A program made the translations under genes and the position numbers. From Pseudomonas sp. St316 (GTDB taxonomy: Bacteria; Pseudomonadota; Gammaproteobacteria; Pseudomonadales; Pseudomonadaceae), in the NCBI RefSeq assembly GCF_018325905.1, contig NZ_AP021901.1, forward strand, positions 5,518,001 through 5,582,000: a stretch of 64,000 nt of DNA, in the 5' to 3' direction. The notes beneath the pieces were generated by a model that saw only the letters and a program-made list of their open reading frames with translations, made no database searches and had not been told where the DNA came from. This document shows positions 18,802 to 29,204 of the stretch, piece after piece (within the stretch, counting starts at the first letter, position 1; each line of letters begins with the position of its first letter).

Positions 18802-20481
18802 ATGAGCATGCTCAAAGACCCGTCTTCCAAATACCGCGCCTTCCCGACCATCAACCTGCCGGATCGCACCTGGCCGTCGAAGACCATCACCGCCGCGCCG
18901 ATCTGGTGCAGCTCCGACCTGCGCGACGGCAACCAGTCGCTGATCGAGCCGATGGACGCGGTCAAGAAACTGCGCTTCTGGAAAACCCTCGTCGCGGTGG
19001 GCGTGAAGGAAATCGAAGCATCGTTCCCAGCCGCTTCGCAAACCGACTTCGACTTCGTGCGTACCCTCATCGAAGAAGGCCACATCCCGGACGACACCAC
19101 CATCCAGGTGCTGACCCAGGCCCGTGAAGACCTGATCGCTCGTACGTTCGAATCCCTGCGCGGCGCGAAAAAAGCCATTGTCCACCTGTACAACGCCACC
19201 TGCCCGTCGTTCCGCCGCATCGTGTTCAACCAGGACAAGGAAGGCGTGAAGGAAATTGCGGTAAACGCGGCCAAGCTGTTCGTCAAATACGCCGCGCAGC
19301 AGCCGCAAACCCAGTGGCAGTTCGAGTATTCGCCAGAAACCTTCAGCGCCACTGAGCTGGAGTTCGCCAAGGAAGTCTGCGACGCGGTGATCGAAGTCTG
19401 GAACCCGACGCCCGAGCGCAAGGTGATCCTCAACCTGCCGGCCACCGTGGAAGTCGCCACGCCGAACATCTACGCCGACCAGATCGAGTGGTTCCACCGC
19501 AACATCACTCGCCGTGACAGCGTGCTCATCAGCCTGCACACCCACAACGACCGTGGCACCGGCGTGGCCGCGACCGAGCTGGGCCTGATGGCCGGCGCCG
19601 ATCGTGTCGAAGGCTGCCTGTTCGGCAACGGCGAACGCACCGGTAACGTCGACCTGGTCACCGTGGCGCTGAACCTCTACACCCAGGGCATCAACCCTGA
19701 GCTGGATTTCTCCGACATCGACGGCGTGCGCAAAGTGGTCGAGGAATGCAACCAGATCCCCGTGCACCCGCGCCATCCGTACGTGGGCGACCTGGTTCAC
19801 ACCGCGTTCTCCGGCTCGCACCAGGATGCCATCCGCAAAGGTTTTGCCCAGCAGAAATCGGACGGTCTGTGGGAAGTGCCGTACCTGCCGATCGACCCAG
19901 CCGACATTGGCCGCAGCTACGAGGCGGTGATTCGCGTCAACAGCCAGTCGGGCAAAGGCGGTATCGCCTACCTGCTGGAACAGGAATACGGCATCAGCCT
20001 GCCACGTCGCATGCAGATCGAGTTCAGCCAGGTGGTACAGCGCGAAACCGATCGCCTGGGCCTGGAAATGACGGCCCAGCAGATCCACGCCTTGCTGCAG
20101 CGTGAATACCTGCAAGCCAACACCCCGTACGCGCTGGTCAGCCATCGCCTGCAGGAAGAAAACGGCAACAGCGCCGTGGAAGTGGAAGTGGCGAGCAAGG
20201 GCCAGGGCGAGACCAACCTGCACTGGCGCGGCAAGGGCAACGGTGCGCTGGAAGCGCTGGTGGCCGGCCTGCCAATTCCAGTAGAGATCATGGACTACAA
20301 CGAACACGCCATCGGCGCCGGCACTCATGCCAAGGCGGCGGCGTACATCGAATTGCGAGTGAATGGCGAGCGTGCGGTGCATGGCGTGGGTATCGATGAA
20401 AACATCACCACGGCGAGCTTCAAGGCGGTGTTCAGCGCACTGAACCGCTCCCTGAGCCAGCCGGAAGCCAAGGCGGCCTGA
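18802..20481 (+). CDS. leuA: 2-isopropylmalate synthase
   Basis: 559 residues from ATG 18802 ([10 protein letters not shown]), with AAGGA about eight bases before it. It condenses 2-ketoisovalerate and acetyl-CoA in the first committed step of leucine synthesis. The TIM-barrel catalytic domain has [10 protein letters not shown] and the metal/active-site HTHNDRGTG. The C-terminal LeuA regulatory domain (about 435-555) binds leucine for feedback inhibition. It belongs to the longer LeuA type 2 class (about 560 residues). It is monocistronic, with a strong terminator just downstream. Confidence 0.97.
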   Translation: MSMLKDPSSKYRAFPTINLPDRTWPSKTITAAPIWCSSDLRDGNQSLIEPMDAVKKLRFWKTLVAVGVKEIEASFPAASQTDFDFVRTLIEEGHIPDDTTIQVLTQAREDLIARTFESLRGAKKAIVHLYNATCPSFRRIVFNQDKEGVKEIAVNAAKLFVKYAAQQPQTQWQFEYSPETFSATELEFAKEVCDAVIEVWNPTPERKVILNLPATVEVATPNIYADQIEWFHRNITRRDSVLISLHTHNDRGTGVAATELGLMAGADRVEGCLFGNGERTGNVDLVTVALNLYTQGINPELDFSDIDGVRKVVEECNQIPVHPRHPYVGDLVHTAFSGSHQDAIRKGFAQQKSDGLWEVPYLPIDPADIGRSYEAVIRVNSQSGKGGIAYLLEQEYGISLPRRMQIEFSQVVQRETDRLGLEMTAQQIHALLQREYLQANTPYALVSHRLQEENGNSAVEVEVASKGQGETNLHWRGKGNGALEALVAGLPIPVEIMDYNEHAIGAGTHAKAAAYIELRVNGERAVHGVGIDENITTASFKAVFSALNRSLSQPEAKAA

Positions 20482-20496
20482 TCGACTGATGAAATG

Positions 20497-20532
20497 AAAA
20501 AGGCCCCGGGGTGTGAACCTCGGGGCCTTTTT
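20497..20532 (+). terminator. Rho-independent terminator of leuA
   Basis: AAAAAGGCCCCG and CGGGGCCTTTTT form a 12-bp stem with a 12-base loop, 15 bases past the leuA stop. It is symmetrical and could act in both directions. Confidence 0.92.
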
Positions 20533-20568
20533 GTTTGGCTCAGGATTTTGTGCTGACTGCTCTGGCCT

Positions 20569-20641
20569 CATCGCGAGCAAGCTCGCTCCCACAAGGTTCT
20601 GCATCACGCCGCCCCCCTGTGGGAGCGAGCTTGCTCGCGAT
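20569..20641. repeat. REPIN (GGGAGCGAGCTTGCTCGC family)
   Basis: Inverted REP copies with a short spacer between the leuA terminator and the next, convergent gene. Confidence 0.85.
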
Positions 20642-20666
20642 GGCGGTCTATCAGGCAATACAAATC

Positions 20667-21083
20667 TCAGGCATGGGTATCGATGGAGGTGGTCATCGCC
20701 TGCAGCAACGAGGCCCGCAGGGTCTGCAAGGCGGCCTGGGTGCCCATGATCTGGGTCTGGATGGCCATCGTCTGCTGAGCCTTCTGCTCGGCGCTGGCCT
20801 GGCTCTTTTGCACCCGGGCCAGTTCAGCTTGCTGCTGGGCCAGGAGCTTCTCGGTCTGCTCGATTTGCTTCTTCAGCTGTTCGACGATATCGATGCCGCC
20901 GCTGGAAGGGGCACCCGCCACGTTGGCGCCGCTGGTATCGACTTTCAGTGACTTGCCCTTTTCGTCGCCAGCGTCCGTCGATGCAGTCGTGGTCGCAGTT
21001 GTGTCTTCGTCAGCGCCCTTGATCCGAGTGGTTGGGGCCGAGAGCGGATAAGGGTTTATGGTAGTTGCACTGATAGTGGTCAT
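20667..21083 (-). CDS. Hypothetical protein with Thr-rich head and coiled coil
   Basis: 138 residues. The first 50 are low complexity (Thr, Ala, Asp; TTISATTINPYPLS). From about 62 to 115 a heptad-rich, Gln/Ala/Glu coiled coil follows (VEQLKKQIEQTEKLLAQQQA). No signal peptide or membrane segment is visible. The architecture resembles small Pseudomonas proteins of unknown role that assemble through coiled coils. I cannot assign a function. It is a single gene between REP and the omega-amidase gene. Confidence 0.7.
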   Translation of the reverse strand: MTTISATTINPYPLSAPTTRIKGADEDTTATTTASTDAGDEKGKSLKVDTSGANVAGAPSSGGIDIVEQLKKQIEQTEKLLAQQQAELARVQKSQASAEQKAQQTMAIQTQIMGTQAALQTLRASLLQAMTTSIDTHA

Positions 21084-21151
21084 GGGAACGCCTCCTTGGA
21101 TGACCGTCTATCGGCAGGTAGCGCCGTTCCTGAAGGGCTGAATCGTTACAA

Positions 21152-21943
21152 TTAGATGAATTCGAAGTCATCGGCATCCAGATTCGCCGGAAACCGCGTG
21201 CGATACGCCGCCAAGTCCCCTGCGTTCAAGCACACCTTGAACACACCATCGGCTTCGCCGGCGCTGAGCAAGTTTTCGCCCTGGAAATCCAGCACCTGGC
21301 TGTCACCGGTGTAGGCAAAGCCCTTGCCGTCGGTGCCGATGCGGTTCACCGCCGCCACGTAGCACAGGTTCTCGATCGCCCGGGCCGGCAACAGCCGGTT
21401 CCAATGCTGTCGCCGCGCCCCGGGCCAGTTGGCGGTGTACAGCAGCAGGTCGGTGTCCTCGGCGTCGCGGCTCCAGACCGGGAAGCGCAGGTCGTAGCAA
21501 ATCAGCGGACGAATCCGCCAGCCCTTGAGCTCGAACAGCACCTGTCGCTCACCCGGGGTGTAGTGGTTGTGCTCCCCCGCCATGCGAAACAGATGGCGCT
21601 TGTCGTAATGCAGCACTTCTCCATCCGGCCGCGCCCAGAGCAGGCGATTGCGATGGCTGCCGTCAGCGGCCTGGATGATCACACTGCCGGTAATCACCGC
21701 GTCCAGCTTCGCAGCCTGGGCCCTGAGCCATTGGCGCGTCGGGCCGTTCTCCGGCTCCGCCAGGGTCTCGGATTCCATGGAGAAACCGGTGGTGAACATT
21801 TCTGGGAGGATGATCAGGTCAGCCCCGCGCGCCTGTTCGAGCAGCGGTTCGAAATGTTCCAAGTTGGCCCGACGGTCGTGCCAGGCCAGCGTGGTCTGGA
21901 CCAGGGCAATGTCGAGGTTCGGTAACGTGCTCAGATCACGCAT
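21152..21943 (-). CDS. Omega-amidase-like carbon-nitrogen hydrolase
   Basis: 263 residues. Nitrilase-superfamily fold with a complete catalytic triad: E48 (IILPEMFTTG), K115 (HYDKRHLF) and C149 (RPLICYDLRFP). The pattern matches YafV/Nit2-type enzymes that hydrolyse the amide of 2-oxoglutaramate or 2-oxosuccinamate. Its start lies inside the end of the upstream aminotransferase gene (13-base overlap), so the two are translationally linked. Glutamine-dependent transaminases produce exactly these oxo-amides, which makes the pairing biochemically sensible. It corresponds by order to PA3797. Confidence 0.88.
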   Translation of the reverse strand: MRDLSTLPNLDIALVQTTLAWHDRRANLEHFEPLLEQARGADLIILPEMFTTGFSMESETLAEPENGPTRQWLRAQAAKLDAVITGSVIIQAADGSHRNRLLWARPDGEVLHYDKRHLFRMAGEHNHYTPGERQVLFELKGWRIRPLICYDLRFPVWSRDAEDTDLLLYTANWPGARRQHWNRLLPARAIENLCYVAAVNRIGTDGKGFAYTGDSQVLDFQGENLLSAGEADGVFKVCLNAGDLAAYRTRFPANLDADDFEFI

Positions 21944-23079
21944 AGTTTTTCCGCCGCTTCACGCAGCGTCTCCTCGCGTTTGGCAAAGCACAGGCGCACC
22001 AGGCGCTGGCCTTGTGGTGGGTGCTGGTAGAACACCGAGATCGGAATCGTCGCCACGCCATGCTCGCGGGTCATCCACACCGCCATGTCGACGTCATTCA
22101 GGTCCGGGCGAATCTGCGAGTAATCCACCAGTTGGAAATAGGTGCCGGCCACGCGCTTGAAACTGAAGCACGACGGGGCCAGCAGGTCGCAGAACAGGTC
22201 GCGCTTAGCCTGGTAGAAGCCCGGCAGCTCATCGACGTGTTCCGGATGCTCGGCCATATAGTCAGCCAGGGCGTACTGCAACGGCGTCACGCCGCAGAAG
22301 CTGACGTACTGGTGCACCTTGCGCAGCTCCGCCGTCAGGGCCGCTGGCGCCACCACATAACCGGTTTTCCAACCGGTGACGTGATAGGTCTTGCCGAACG
22401 AACTGACCACGAAGGCGCGGCGATACAGCTCTTCATGGGCCAGGACACTGGCGTGGGCGACGCCGTCGAACACCAGGTGTTCGTAGACCTCGTCGCTGAC
22501 CAGGTAGATGTCACGGTCGCGAATCAGCGTCGCCAACTGATCCAGTTCGGCACGGCTGATCAGGGCGCCGCTGGGGTTGTGCGGCGAGTTGAGGATGATC
22601 ATGCGCGTACGCGGGCCCAGGGCTTGGCCGAGCTTCTCGAAGTCGATGGCGAAGTCATCCAGGCCCAATGGCACATGCACGCAACGCCCCCCGGCCAATT
22701 GCACGGCAGGTTCGTAGCTGTCGTAGCTCGGGTCGAAGACGATGACTTCGTCACCGCTGTGGACCACCGCCGCAATGGCACAGAAAATCGCCTGGGTCGC
22801 GCCAGGGGTCACGGTCACTTCCTGATCGGCATCGACGTTGGCGCCGTAGCTGCGGGCGATCTTCATCGCGATTTGCTGGCGCAGCGCCGGCAGACCGGTC
22901 ATGGGCGAGTATTGGTTATGGCCTTGGGCGATATGCCGGCCAACTGCATCGCGCAGGGCCTGCGGACCATCGAAATCGGGAAACCCCTGGGACAGATTGA
23001 GCGCGCCGGTCTGCACCGCGAGCTGGGACATCTGGGTAAAAATAGTGATGCCGACATTCGGCAACTTGCTGGTGATCAT
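21931..23079 (-). CDS. Class I PLP-dependent aminotransferase (YbdL/MtnE-like)
   Basis: 382 residues from ATG 23079 (MITSKLPNVG); the open frame continues upstream without support. Features of fold-type I aminotransferases are LNLSQGFPDF, NSPHNPSGA, YLVSDEVYEHL and the PLP-binding lysine in SSFGKTYHVTGWK. Best resemblance is to methionine/glutamine aminotransferases such as E. coli YbdL, which use methionine, His or aromatic amino acids and 2-oxo acids. Together with the overlapping omega-amidase it could salvage 4-methylthio-2-oxobutyrate using glutamine. The exact substrate is inferred. Confidence 0.88.
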   Translation of the reverse strand: MITSKLPNVGITIFTQMSQLAVQTGALNLSQGFPDFDGPQALRDAVGRHIAQGHNQYSPMTGLPALRQQIAMKIARSYGANVDADQEVTVTPGATQAIFCAIAAVVHSGDEVIVFDPSYDSYEPAVQLAGGRCVHVPLGLDDFAIDFEKLGQALGPRTRMIILNSPHNPSGALISRAELDQLATLIRDRDIYLVSDEVYEHLVFDGVAHASVLAHEELYRRAFVVSSFGKTYHVTGWKTGYVVAPAALTAELRKVHQYVSFCGVTPLQYALADYMAEHPEHVDELPGFYQAKRDLFCDLLAPSCFSFKRVAGTYFQLVDYSQIRPDLNDVDMAVWMTREHGVATIPISVFYQHPPQGQRLVRLCFAKREETLREAAEKLCVI

Positions 23080-23153
23080 CAAGGATTCCCTGCTCTGCAC
23101 CCGGCTCTGGTGCGGCGCGGGAGAGCTCGAGAATAGCCCAATCGCCGGGCATG

Positions 23154-23180
23154 AAAAAGGGTGCCACACAGGGCACCCTT
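23154..23180 (-). terminator. Terminator downstream of der
   Basis: AAGGGTGCC and GGCACCCTT form a nine-bp stem followed on the minus strand by TTTTT. It lies between the REPIN after der and the aminotransferase gene, so it probably ends der transcription. Confidence 0.75.
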
Positions 23181-23200
23181 CTCATGCTGAAGACTCATGC

Positions 23201-23293
23201 CCTGTGGGAGCAAGGCTTGCCCGCGATGGCCGCACCGCAGTGTAACAACTGAACCGCGTTATCGTTCATCGCGGGCAAGCCTTGCTCCCACAG
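23201..23293. repeat. REPIN (GGGAGCAAGGCTTGCCCGC family)
   Basis: Inverted REP arms with a central ACCGCGTTATCGTTC stretch, a spacer also found in the repeats at 6.5 and 38.4 kb. It is located between der and its terminator. Confidence 0.85.
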
Positions 23294-23350
23294 CTACACA
23301 GCTACAGATCTCCACAGCTACAGATCTCCAAATCCCAGATCCAAACTAGA

Positions 23351-24820
23351 TCAGCGCTTGTCGCGACGCTTCTTGTCGGCCTTCTTGTGGTGCGACATCA
23401 AGCGGCGCTTCTTGTTGACCTGGCGGTCGGTGAGCGTGTTCTTGTTGCCTTCGTACGGGTTCTCGCCGCCCTTGAACTCGATGCGGATCGGCGTGCCGAC
23501 CAGCTTCAGGACGCGACGGTAGGTGTTCTCCAGGTAACGAACGTACGACTTGGGCACCTTCTCGATCTGGTTACCGTGGATCACGATAATCGGCGGGTTG
23601 GCACCGCCCAAGTGGGCGTAGCGCAGCTTGATCCGACGGTTGTTGACCATCGGTGGCGCGTGCTCACCTACCGCATCTTCGAGGATCTGGGTGAGGCGGT
23701 TGGTCGGCCAGCGGGTCACCGCCGACTTGAACGAGTTCTGCACCGAAGCGTAGAGGTTGCCCACGCCCGTGCCGTGCAGAGCCGAGATGAAGTGGATGTC
23801 GGCAAAGTCGACGAAGAACAGGCGACGCTGCAATTCGATCTTCACGAAATCCCGTTCGCTTGGCGTCATGCCGTCCCACTTGTTGATCGCGATGACCAAC
23901 GCACGACCCGCTTCCAGGGCGAAGCCCAGCAGGTTCAGGTCGTGATCGACCACGCCTTCGCGGGCGTCCATCACGAAGATCACCACGTTGGCGTCTTTGA
24001 TCGCCTGCAGGGTCTTGACCACGGAGAATTTTTCAACTTCTTCGTGGATCTTGCCGCGCTTGCGCACACCAGCGGTGTCGATCAGCGTGTACTTCTCTTC
24101 GTTACGCTCGAAGGGAATGTAGATACTGTCGCGGGTGGTGCCGGGCTGGTCGTAGACAATAACCCGGTCTTCGCCGAGCATGCGGTTGACCAGCGTCGAC
24201 TTGCCCACGTTCGGGCGGCCGATGATGGCGATCTTGATCCCGTCTTTTTCGCTCGGGCCCGGAATGCGCTTGGCTTCCTCACCTTCGGCAACGATCTCTT
24301 CTTCGCCATCTTCCGGCTCTTCAGCGTCCTTGGGGAAGTCCGCCAGGGCGATTTCCAGCATCTGGGTGATGCCACGACCGTGAGCACCGGCGATCGGGAT
24401 CGCCTGGCCCATGCCCAAGGGCGCGAACTCGGCGCGGGCCATGTCCGGGTCGATGTTGTCGACCTTGTTGGCGACCACATAGGAACGCTTGTTACGCTTG
24501 CGCAAATGCTCGGCGATCATCTGGTCGGCGGCGGTAAAACCGGCCTTGGCGTCTACCAGGAACAGCACCACATCGGCTTCTTCGATGGCGAGCAGCGACT
24601 GCTCGGCCATTTTTTCGTCCATGCCGTGTTCATCACCGGAGATGCCGCCGGTGTCGACCAGAATATAGGTACGCCCTTGCCACTTGGCCTCACCGTATTG
24701 GCGATCACGGGTCAGACCGGACAAGTCGCCGACAATGGCGTCGCGAGTCCTGGTCAGGCGGTTGAACAAGGTGGACTTGCCGACGTTCGGTCGGCCCACC
24801 AGGGCGATTACGGGAACCAT
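23351..24820 (-). CDS. der: Ribosome-assembly GTPase Der (EngA)
   Basis: 489 residues from ATG 24820 ([10 protein letters not shown]); the GTG at 24832 is less likely because GGAGAG precedes the ATG. Two tandem G domains each show GRPNVGKST, DTxG and NKxD motifs ([16 protein letters not shown]), and the C-terminal KH-like domain is followed by a Lys/Arg-rich tail. Der binds the 50S precursor and is required for late large-subunit assembly. It lies downstream of bamB, with a hairpin terminator in between. Confidence 0.97.
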   Translation of the reverse strand: MVPVIALVGRPNVGKSTLFNRLTRTRDAIVGDLSGLTRDRQYGEAKWQGRTYILVDTGGISGDEHGMDEKMAEQSLLAIEEADVVLFLVDAKAGFTAADQMIAEHLRKRNKRSYVVANKVDNIDPDMARAEFAPLGMGQAIPIAGAHGRGITQMLEIALADFPKDAEEPEDGEEEIVAEGEEAKRIPGPSEKDGIKIAIIGRPNVGKSTLVNRMLGEDRVIVYDQPGTTRDSIYIPFERNEEKYTLIDTAGVRKRGKIHEEVEKFSVVKTLQAIKDANVVIFVMDAREGVVDHDLNLLGFALEAGRALVIAINKWDGMTPSERDFVKIELQRRLFFVDFADIHFISALHGTGVGNLYASVQNSFKSAVTRWPTNRLTQILEDAVGEHAPPMVNNRRIKLRYAHLGGANPPIIVIHGNQIEKVPKSYVRYLENTYRRVLKLVGTPIRIEFKGGENPYEGNKNTLTDRQVNKKRRLMSHHKKADKKRRDKR

Positions 24821-24852
24821 GCGGCTCTCCACTTCGTTATTTCAGAAAATAC

Positions 24853-24876
24853 AAAAGCCGCTGCGAGGCAGCGGCT
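24853..24876 (-). terminator. Terminator between bamB and der
   Basis: AGCCGCTGC and GCAGCGGCT form a nine-bp stem followed on the minus strand by TTTTG. It sits 33 bases before the der start, so der must rely on read-through or an own promoter. Confidence 0.7.
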
Positions 24877-24953
24877 GGTGCTCGGGGCAGTCTGTGCAAG
24901 CCCTGCAAACCTTGTGAACAAGGCCGCTTGGGGGATTAGCCCCAAGCATAGTC

Positions 24954-26105
24954 TTACTTGATGGTCAGGGCTTCCAGTTTGCCGCTGTTGCCATACACAT
25001 AGATCATGTTGCCCACCACCAGCGGACGGGCACGCAGGCCGTCGCTGTCGATGCGCTCACGGCCGACGAACCGACCGTCCACCTGGCTGAGCAGGTGCAG
25101 GTAACCTTCCAGGTCACCCACTGCAACGTAGCTGGAGAACACTTCCGGGGCCGACAGTTGACGACGGGCCAGGGAGTCGTTGCTCCACAATGCGGTGGTG
25201 GAACGCTCGTCAACGCCTTCGACGGTGCCCGAGGACAGGCTCACGTAGACGCTGCCAAAGCCTTGGGCGACACCGGCGTAGCTGGACGCATCGCGTTGCC
25301 ACAGCGGACGACCGCTTTCCAGGTCCAGCGCCGCGACGCGACCCTGGTAGCTGGCGACGTAAAGCGTACCGCCGGACAGCAGCAAGCCGCCGTCGATGTC
25401 GACCACACGCTCCAGCTCCGAACGACCTTGCGGGATCGCTACGCGCTGTTCCCAGACCGGCACGCCGTTGGAAATATCCAGGGCCACCACTTTACCGGTC
25501 GACAAGCCAGCCACCGCCAGGCGGTTGGTGACGATCGGCGCGCTGGTGCCGCGCAGGGTCAGTACTGCCGGGGTGCTGTCGTACAACCAGCGCTGGTTGC
25601 CAGTAGCGGCATCCAGGCCGATCAGGCGGTCGTCCTGAGTCTGGACAACGACCACGTCACCGTTGGTGGCCGGCGGTGCGAGCACTTCACTGGTCACGCG
25701 GGCGCGCCACTTCTCTTCACCGCTGCTCGCGTCCAGGGCGACGATCTCACCCTTGAGCGTGCCGATCATGACCAGGCCATAACCCACGCCAACGGCGCCG
25801 GAAACAGGCAGCTCAAGATCTTTCTTCCATTTGACGTCACCGTTGGTGCGGTCCATTGCCATCACCACGCCCGTGACATCACCTGCATAGATGGTGTCGC
25901 CGTCAATGGCCGGCACCAGCATGTTGTAGGTTTCGCCCTGGCCATCGCCGATGGAACGGCTCCACTGCTTCTGCAGCACGACTTCTTCTTTGAAGTCGGT
26001 CAGTTCGGCCGGAGGCAGTTCTTTCTTGCTGTTGCTGCTGCAACCCGCGGCCAGAATGGCCAGGGCCAGCAATGCTGCATGTTTCCAACGGATCACGTCA
26101 CGCAT
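24954..26105 (-). CDS. bamB: Outer-membrane assembly lipoprotein BamB
   Basis: 383 residues from ATG 26105; a GTG at 26096 has better ribosome-site spacing and is an alternative. Lipoprotein signal with lipobox LAILAAGCSS. The remainder is an eight-bladed beta-propeller of PQQ-like repeats (GAVGVGYGLVMIGT..., GNQRWLYDS, GRPLWQRD). BamB is a periplasm-facing part of the BAM complex that inserts outer-membrane proteins. It overlaps the end of yfgM by eight bases, the standard linkage yfgM-bamB. Confidence 0.95.
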   Translation of the reverse strand: MRDVIRWKHAALLALAILAAGCSSNSKKELPPAELTDFKEEVVLQKQWSRSIGDGQGETYNMLVPAIDGDTIYAGDVTGVVMAMDRTNGDVKWKKDLELPVSGAVGVGYGLVMIGTLKGEIVALDASSGEEKWRARVTSEVLAPPATNGDVVVVQTQDDRLIGLDAATGNQRWLYDSTPAVLTLRGTSAPIVTNRLAVAGLSTGKVVALDISNGVPVWEQRVAIPQGRSELERVVDIDGGLLLSGGTLYVASYQGRVAALDLESGRPLWQRDASSYAGVAQGFGSVYVSLSSGTVEGVDERSTTALWSNDSLARRQLSAPEVFSSYVAVGDLEGYLHLLSQVDGRFVGRERIDSDGLRARPLVVGNMIYVYGNSGKLEALTIK

Positions 26106-26739
26106 CCCCTTTGGCCAGGTCGTCCAGCTTGATTTGCAGGCCACCGACTGCTGCCTCATCCGACAGCGCAGCCTTGGCTTTTTGGTAGGCCGCATGGGCC
26201 TCATCGGCACGGCCCAGCTGTACCAGCAGGTCGCCCTTGAGTTCTTCGCGGGTCGCCAGGAATGCCTTGTCGGCATCACCGTCGAGCAGCTTCAATGCGT
26301 CTTCGGTCTTGTTCTGTGCCGCCAGCACCTGCGCCAGGCGCTGACGCGCCACTTCGCCCAGGGTCGGGTTGGCCGGCTTGTCGACGATACCTTTGAGCTC
26401 GGTGGCCGCGTCGTCCAGCTTGCCGCTGTCCACCGCCACCTTGGCCACGAACAGATGGCCGTATTGGGCGTAGGCGGTGCCGCCGAATTCCTTGTCCAGC
26501 TTGCCGGCCAGGTCCGCCACGCGTGCAGCGTCAGGCTTGCCGTCCGGAGTCAGGGTGGTTTCCAGCAATTGCTGGTAGAGCACCGAGGCGCCTTGCGACT
26601 GGTTGCTCTGGTATTTCTGGTAGGCCTGCCAGCCGAACACGATGACCAGCGCCAACAGGCCGCCAGTGACCAGCGGCTTGCCGTTGCGCGTCCACCAGTC
26701 CTTCAAATCCGCCAGCTGTTCATCTTCGGTACTCGACAC
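26098..26739 (-). CDS. yfgM: YfgM-like TPR membrane chaperone subunit
   Basis: 213 residues. A cytoplasmic N-terminus (EDEQLADLKDWWTRNGKP) precedes a single membrane anchor (about 24-42, GLLALVIVFGWQAY) and a periplasmic tetratricopeptide region (about 50-205). In E. coli YfgM works with PpiD at the Sec translocon. The gene lies between hisS and bamB, in the conserved order, and overlaps bamB. Confidence 0.9.
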   Translation of the reverse strand: MSSTEDEQLADLKDWWTRNGKPLVTGGLLALVIVFGWQAYQKYQSNQSQGASVLYQQLLETTLTPDGKPDAARVADLAGKLDKEFGGTAYAQYGHLFVAKVAVDSGKLDDAATELKGIVDKPANPTLGEVARQRLAQVLAAQNKTEDALKLLDGDADKAFLATREELKGDLLVQLGRADEAHAAYQKAKAALSDEAAVGGLQIKLDDLAKGDA

Positions 26740-26779
26740 CCCAATACTCCTTAATCGCTAAATCGGCTGTTTGACAGCT

Positions 26780-28069
26780 TCAACCCTGCACGACGCAGGT
26801 GGCCAGGTGTGCAGCAAGCGCATCCCAGGCAATACTTTGTTGTTCGCCCTGGCCACGCAGGGGTTTGAAACCTACCACTTGTTGGGCCATTTCGTCGTCA
26901 CCGAGGATCAGTGCGTACAGCGCACCGCTCTTGTCGGCCTTCTTGAATTGGCTCTTGAAGCTGCCGGCGCCGGCGTTGATCTGCAGGCGCAGGTTGGGCA
27001 ACTGGTCGCGGATCCGCTCGCTCAACGACAGGGCTGCCAGCTCGGCGGCCTCGCCAAAGGCGCACAGGTAGACGTCGACCTGACGGGACAGTTCTTCGGG
27101 AACCTTGTCCAAGGCTTCAAGCATCAGCACCAGGCGCTCGATACCCATGGCAAAGCCAACGCCCGGAGTCGGCTTGCCGCCCATCTGCTCCACCAGCCCG
27201 TCGTAGCGGCCACCGGCACATACAGTGCCTTGGGCGCCGAGCTTGTCGGTGACCCACTCGAAGACGGTCTTGCTGTAGTAGTCCAGGCCACGGACCAACT
27301 TGGGGTTGATCACGTAAGGAATGCCCACGGCGTCGAGACGCGCCTTCAGCCCTTCGAAGTGCGCACGGGATTCGTCGTCGAGGTAGTCCGCCATTTTCGG
27401 CGCATCGACCAAAACCGCCTGGGTCTCGGCATTCTTGGTGTCGAGCACACGCAGTGGGTTGGTCTTCAGACGGCGCTGGCTGTCTTCGTCGAGCTTGTCC
27501 AGGTGGGCGGAAAGAAACTCCACCAACGCTTCACGGTAGCGGCCACGGGACTCGCTGGTGCCCAGGCTGTTGAGCTCGAGCTTGACCGCATCGCGAAGCC
27601 CCAGCTCGCCCCACAGGCGCCAGGTCATGACGATCAGCTCGGCGTCGATGTCCGGACCCTCGAGGTTGAACACCTCCAGGCCAATCTGGTGGAACTGGCG
27701 ATAACGGCCTTTCTGCGGACGCTCGTGACGGAACATCGGGCCGACGTACCAGAGTTTCTGCACCTGGCCGCCGCCGGTGATGCCGTGCTCGAGCACCGCA
27801 CGCACGCAGGCCGCCGTGCCTTCGGGGCGCAGGGTCAGGGAGTCGCCGTTGCGGTCGTCGAAGGTGTACATCTCTTTTTCGACGATGTCGGTCACTTCAC
27901 CGATGGAGCGTTTGAACAGCTCGGTGAACTCGACGATCGGCATGCGGATCTGCCGATAGCCGTAGTTATCCAGCAGGCGCGCCACAGTACTCTCGAAATA
28001 ACGCCACAGGGGCGTCTGCTCGGGCAGGATGTCGTTCATGCCACGAATGGCTTGCAGGGACTTGCTCAC
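26780..28069 (-). CDS. hisS: Histidyl-tRNA synthetase
   Basis: 429 residues, full length. Class II synthetase: motif 2 region [16 protein letters not shown], histidine-specific motifs LVRGLDYY and AGGRYDGLV, motif 3 GFAMGIERL, and the C-terminal anticodon-binding domain (about 330-425). It charges tRNA-His in the cytoplasm. It is 22 bases downstream of ispG and 40 upstream of yfgM, within the minus-strand run from pilW to bamB. Confidence 0.97.
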   Translation of the reverse strand: MSKSLQAIRGMNDILPEQTPLWRYFESTVARLLDNYGYRQIRMPIVEFTELFKRSIGEVTDIVEKEMYTFDDRNGDSLTLRPEGTAACVRAVLEHGITGGGQVQKLWYVGPMFRHERPQKGRYRQFHQIGLEVFNLEGPDIDAELIVMTWRLWGELGLRDAVKLELNSLGTSESRGRYREALVEFLSAHLDKLDEDSQRRLKTNPLRVLDTKNAETQAVLVDAPKMADYLDDESRAHFEGLKARLDAVGIPYVINPKLVRGLDYYSKTVFEWVTDKLGAQGTVCAGGRYDGLVEQMGGKPTPGVGFAMGIERLVLMLEALDKVPEELSRQVDVYLCAFGEAAELAALSLSERIRDQLPNLRLQINAGAGSFKSQFKKADKSGALYALILGDDEMAQQVVGFKPLRGQGEQQSIAWDALAAHLATCVVQG

Positions 28070-28091
28070 GTGTATTCCTTAATCTTTCGAC

Positions 28092-29201
28092 TTAACCGCG
28101 CGCGATGACCGCTGCGTCGGCTTCGACCTTTTCGGCCGCTTTCTGGCGAATCAGCCGTTCCAGCTCATCCACCAGATTGTCATTCGTCAGTTTCTGCGAC
28201 GGCTTGCCGTCGATGTAAATCAGGTTCGGTGTACCGCCAGTCAGGCCGATGTGGGCCTCCTTGGCTTCGCCCGGCCCGTTGACCACGCAACCGATCACCG
28301 CGACATCCAGCGGCACCAGCAGGTCTTCGAGGCGCCCTTCCAGCTCGTTCATGGTCTTGACCACATCGAAATTCTGCCGCGAGCAGCTCGGGCAGGCGAT
28401 GAAGTTGATGCCACGGGAACGCAGGTGCAGGGACTTGAGAATGTCGTAGCCGACCTTCACTTCCTCGACCGGGTCGGCCGCCAACGAGATGCGGATGGTA
28501 TCGCCAATCCCTTCGGCGAGCAGCATACCGAGGCCGACGGCGGATTTCACCGTGCCCGAACGCAACCCACCGGCTTCGGTGATGCCCAGGTGCAGCGGCT
28601 GGACGATTTCCTTGGCCAGCAGGCGGTAGGCTTCGACGGCCATGAACACGTCGGAGGCCTTCACGCTGACCTTGAAGTCCTGGAAATTCAGGCGTTCCAG
28701 GTGCTCGACGTGGCGCAGGGCAGACTCCACCAGCGCGGCCGGGGTCGGTTCGCCGTATTTCTTTTGCAGGTCTTTTTCCAGGGAACCGGCGTTCACGCCG
28801 ATGCGGATCGGGATACCCCGGTCGCGGGCGGCATCCACCACGGCACGTACACGGTCTTCGCGACCGATGTTGCCCGGGTTGATGCGCAGGCAATCGACAC
28901 CCAGCTCGGCCACGCGCAGGGCGATGCGGTAGTCGAAGTGGATGTCGGCCACCAACGGGACCTTGACCAGTTGCTTGATCTTGCCGAACGCCTCGGCGGC
29001 ATCCATGTCCGGCACCGATACGCGCACGATGTCGACACCGGCGGCTTCCAGGCGGTTGATCTGCGCGACCGTGGCGGCCACGTCATTGGTGTCGCTGTTG
29101 GTCATGCTCTGCACAGCGATAGGCGCATCGCCGCCCACGGGCACGTTGCCGACCCAGATTTTTCGGGATTCGCGACGCTTGATTGGAGATTCGCCGTGCA
29201 T
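28092..29201 (-). CDS. ispG: 4-hydroxy-3-methylbut-2-en-1-yl diphosphate synthase
   Basis: 369 residues. IspG (GcpE) performs the penultimate step of the MEP isoprenoid pathway, reductive ring opening of MEcPP, with a [4Fe-4S] cluster. The cluster cysteines are in [10 protein letters not shown] and [12 protein letters not shown]. The N-terminal TIM barrel starts with the typical [16 protein letters not shown]. The gene is three bases downstream of rodZ. Confidence 0.97.
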   Translation of the reverse strand: MHGESPIKRRESRKIWVGNVPVGGDAPIAVQSMTNSDTNDVAATVAQINRLEAAGVDIVRVSVPDMDAAEAFGKIKQLVKVPLVADIHFDYRIALRVAELGVDCLRINPGNIGREDRVRAVVDAARDRGIPIRIGVNAGSLEKDLQKKYGEPTPAALVESALRHVEHLERLNFQDFKVSVKASDVFMAVEAYRLLAKEIVQPLHLGITEAGGLRSGTVKSAVGLGMLLAEGIGDTIRISLAADPVEEVKVGYDILKSLHLRSRGINFIACPSCSRQNFDVVKTMNELEGRLEDLLVPLDVAVIGCVVNGPGEAKEAHIGLTGGTPNLIYIDGKPSQKLTNDNLVDELERLIRQKAAEKVEADAAVIARG

Positions 29202-29204
29202 GAC

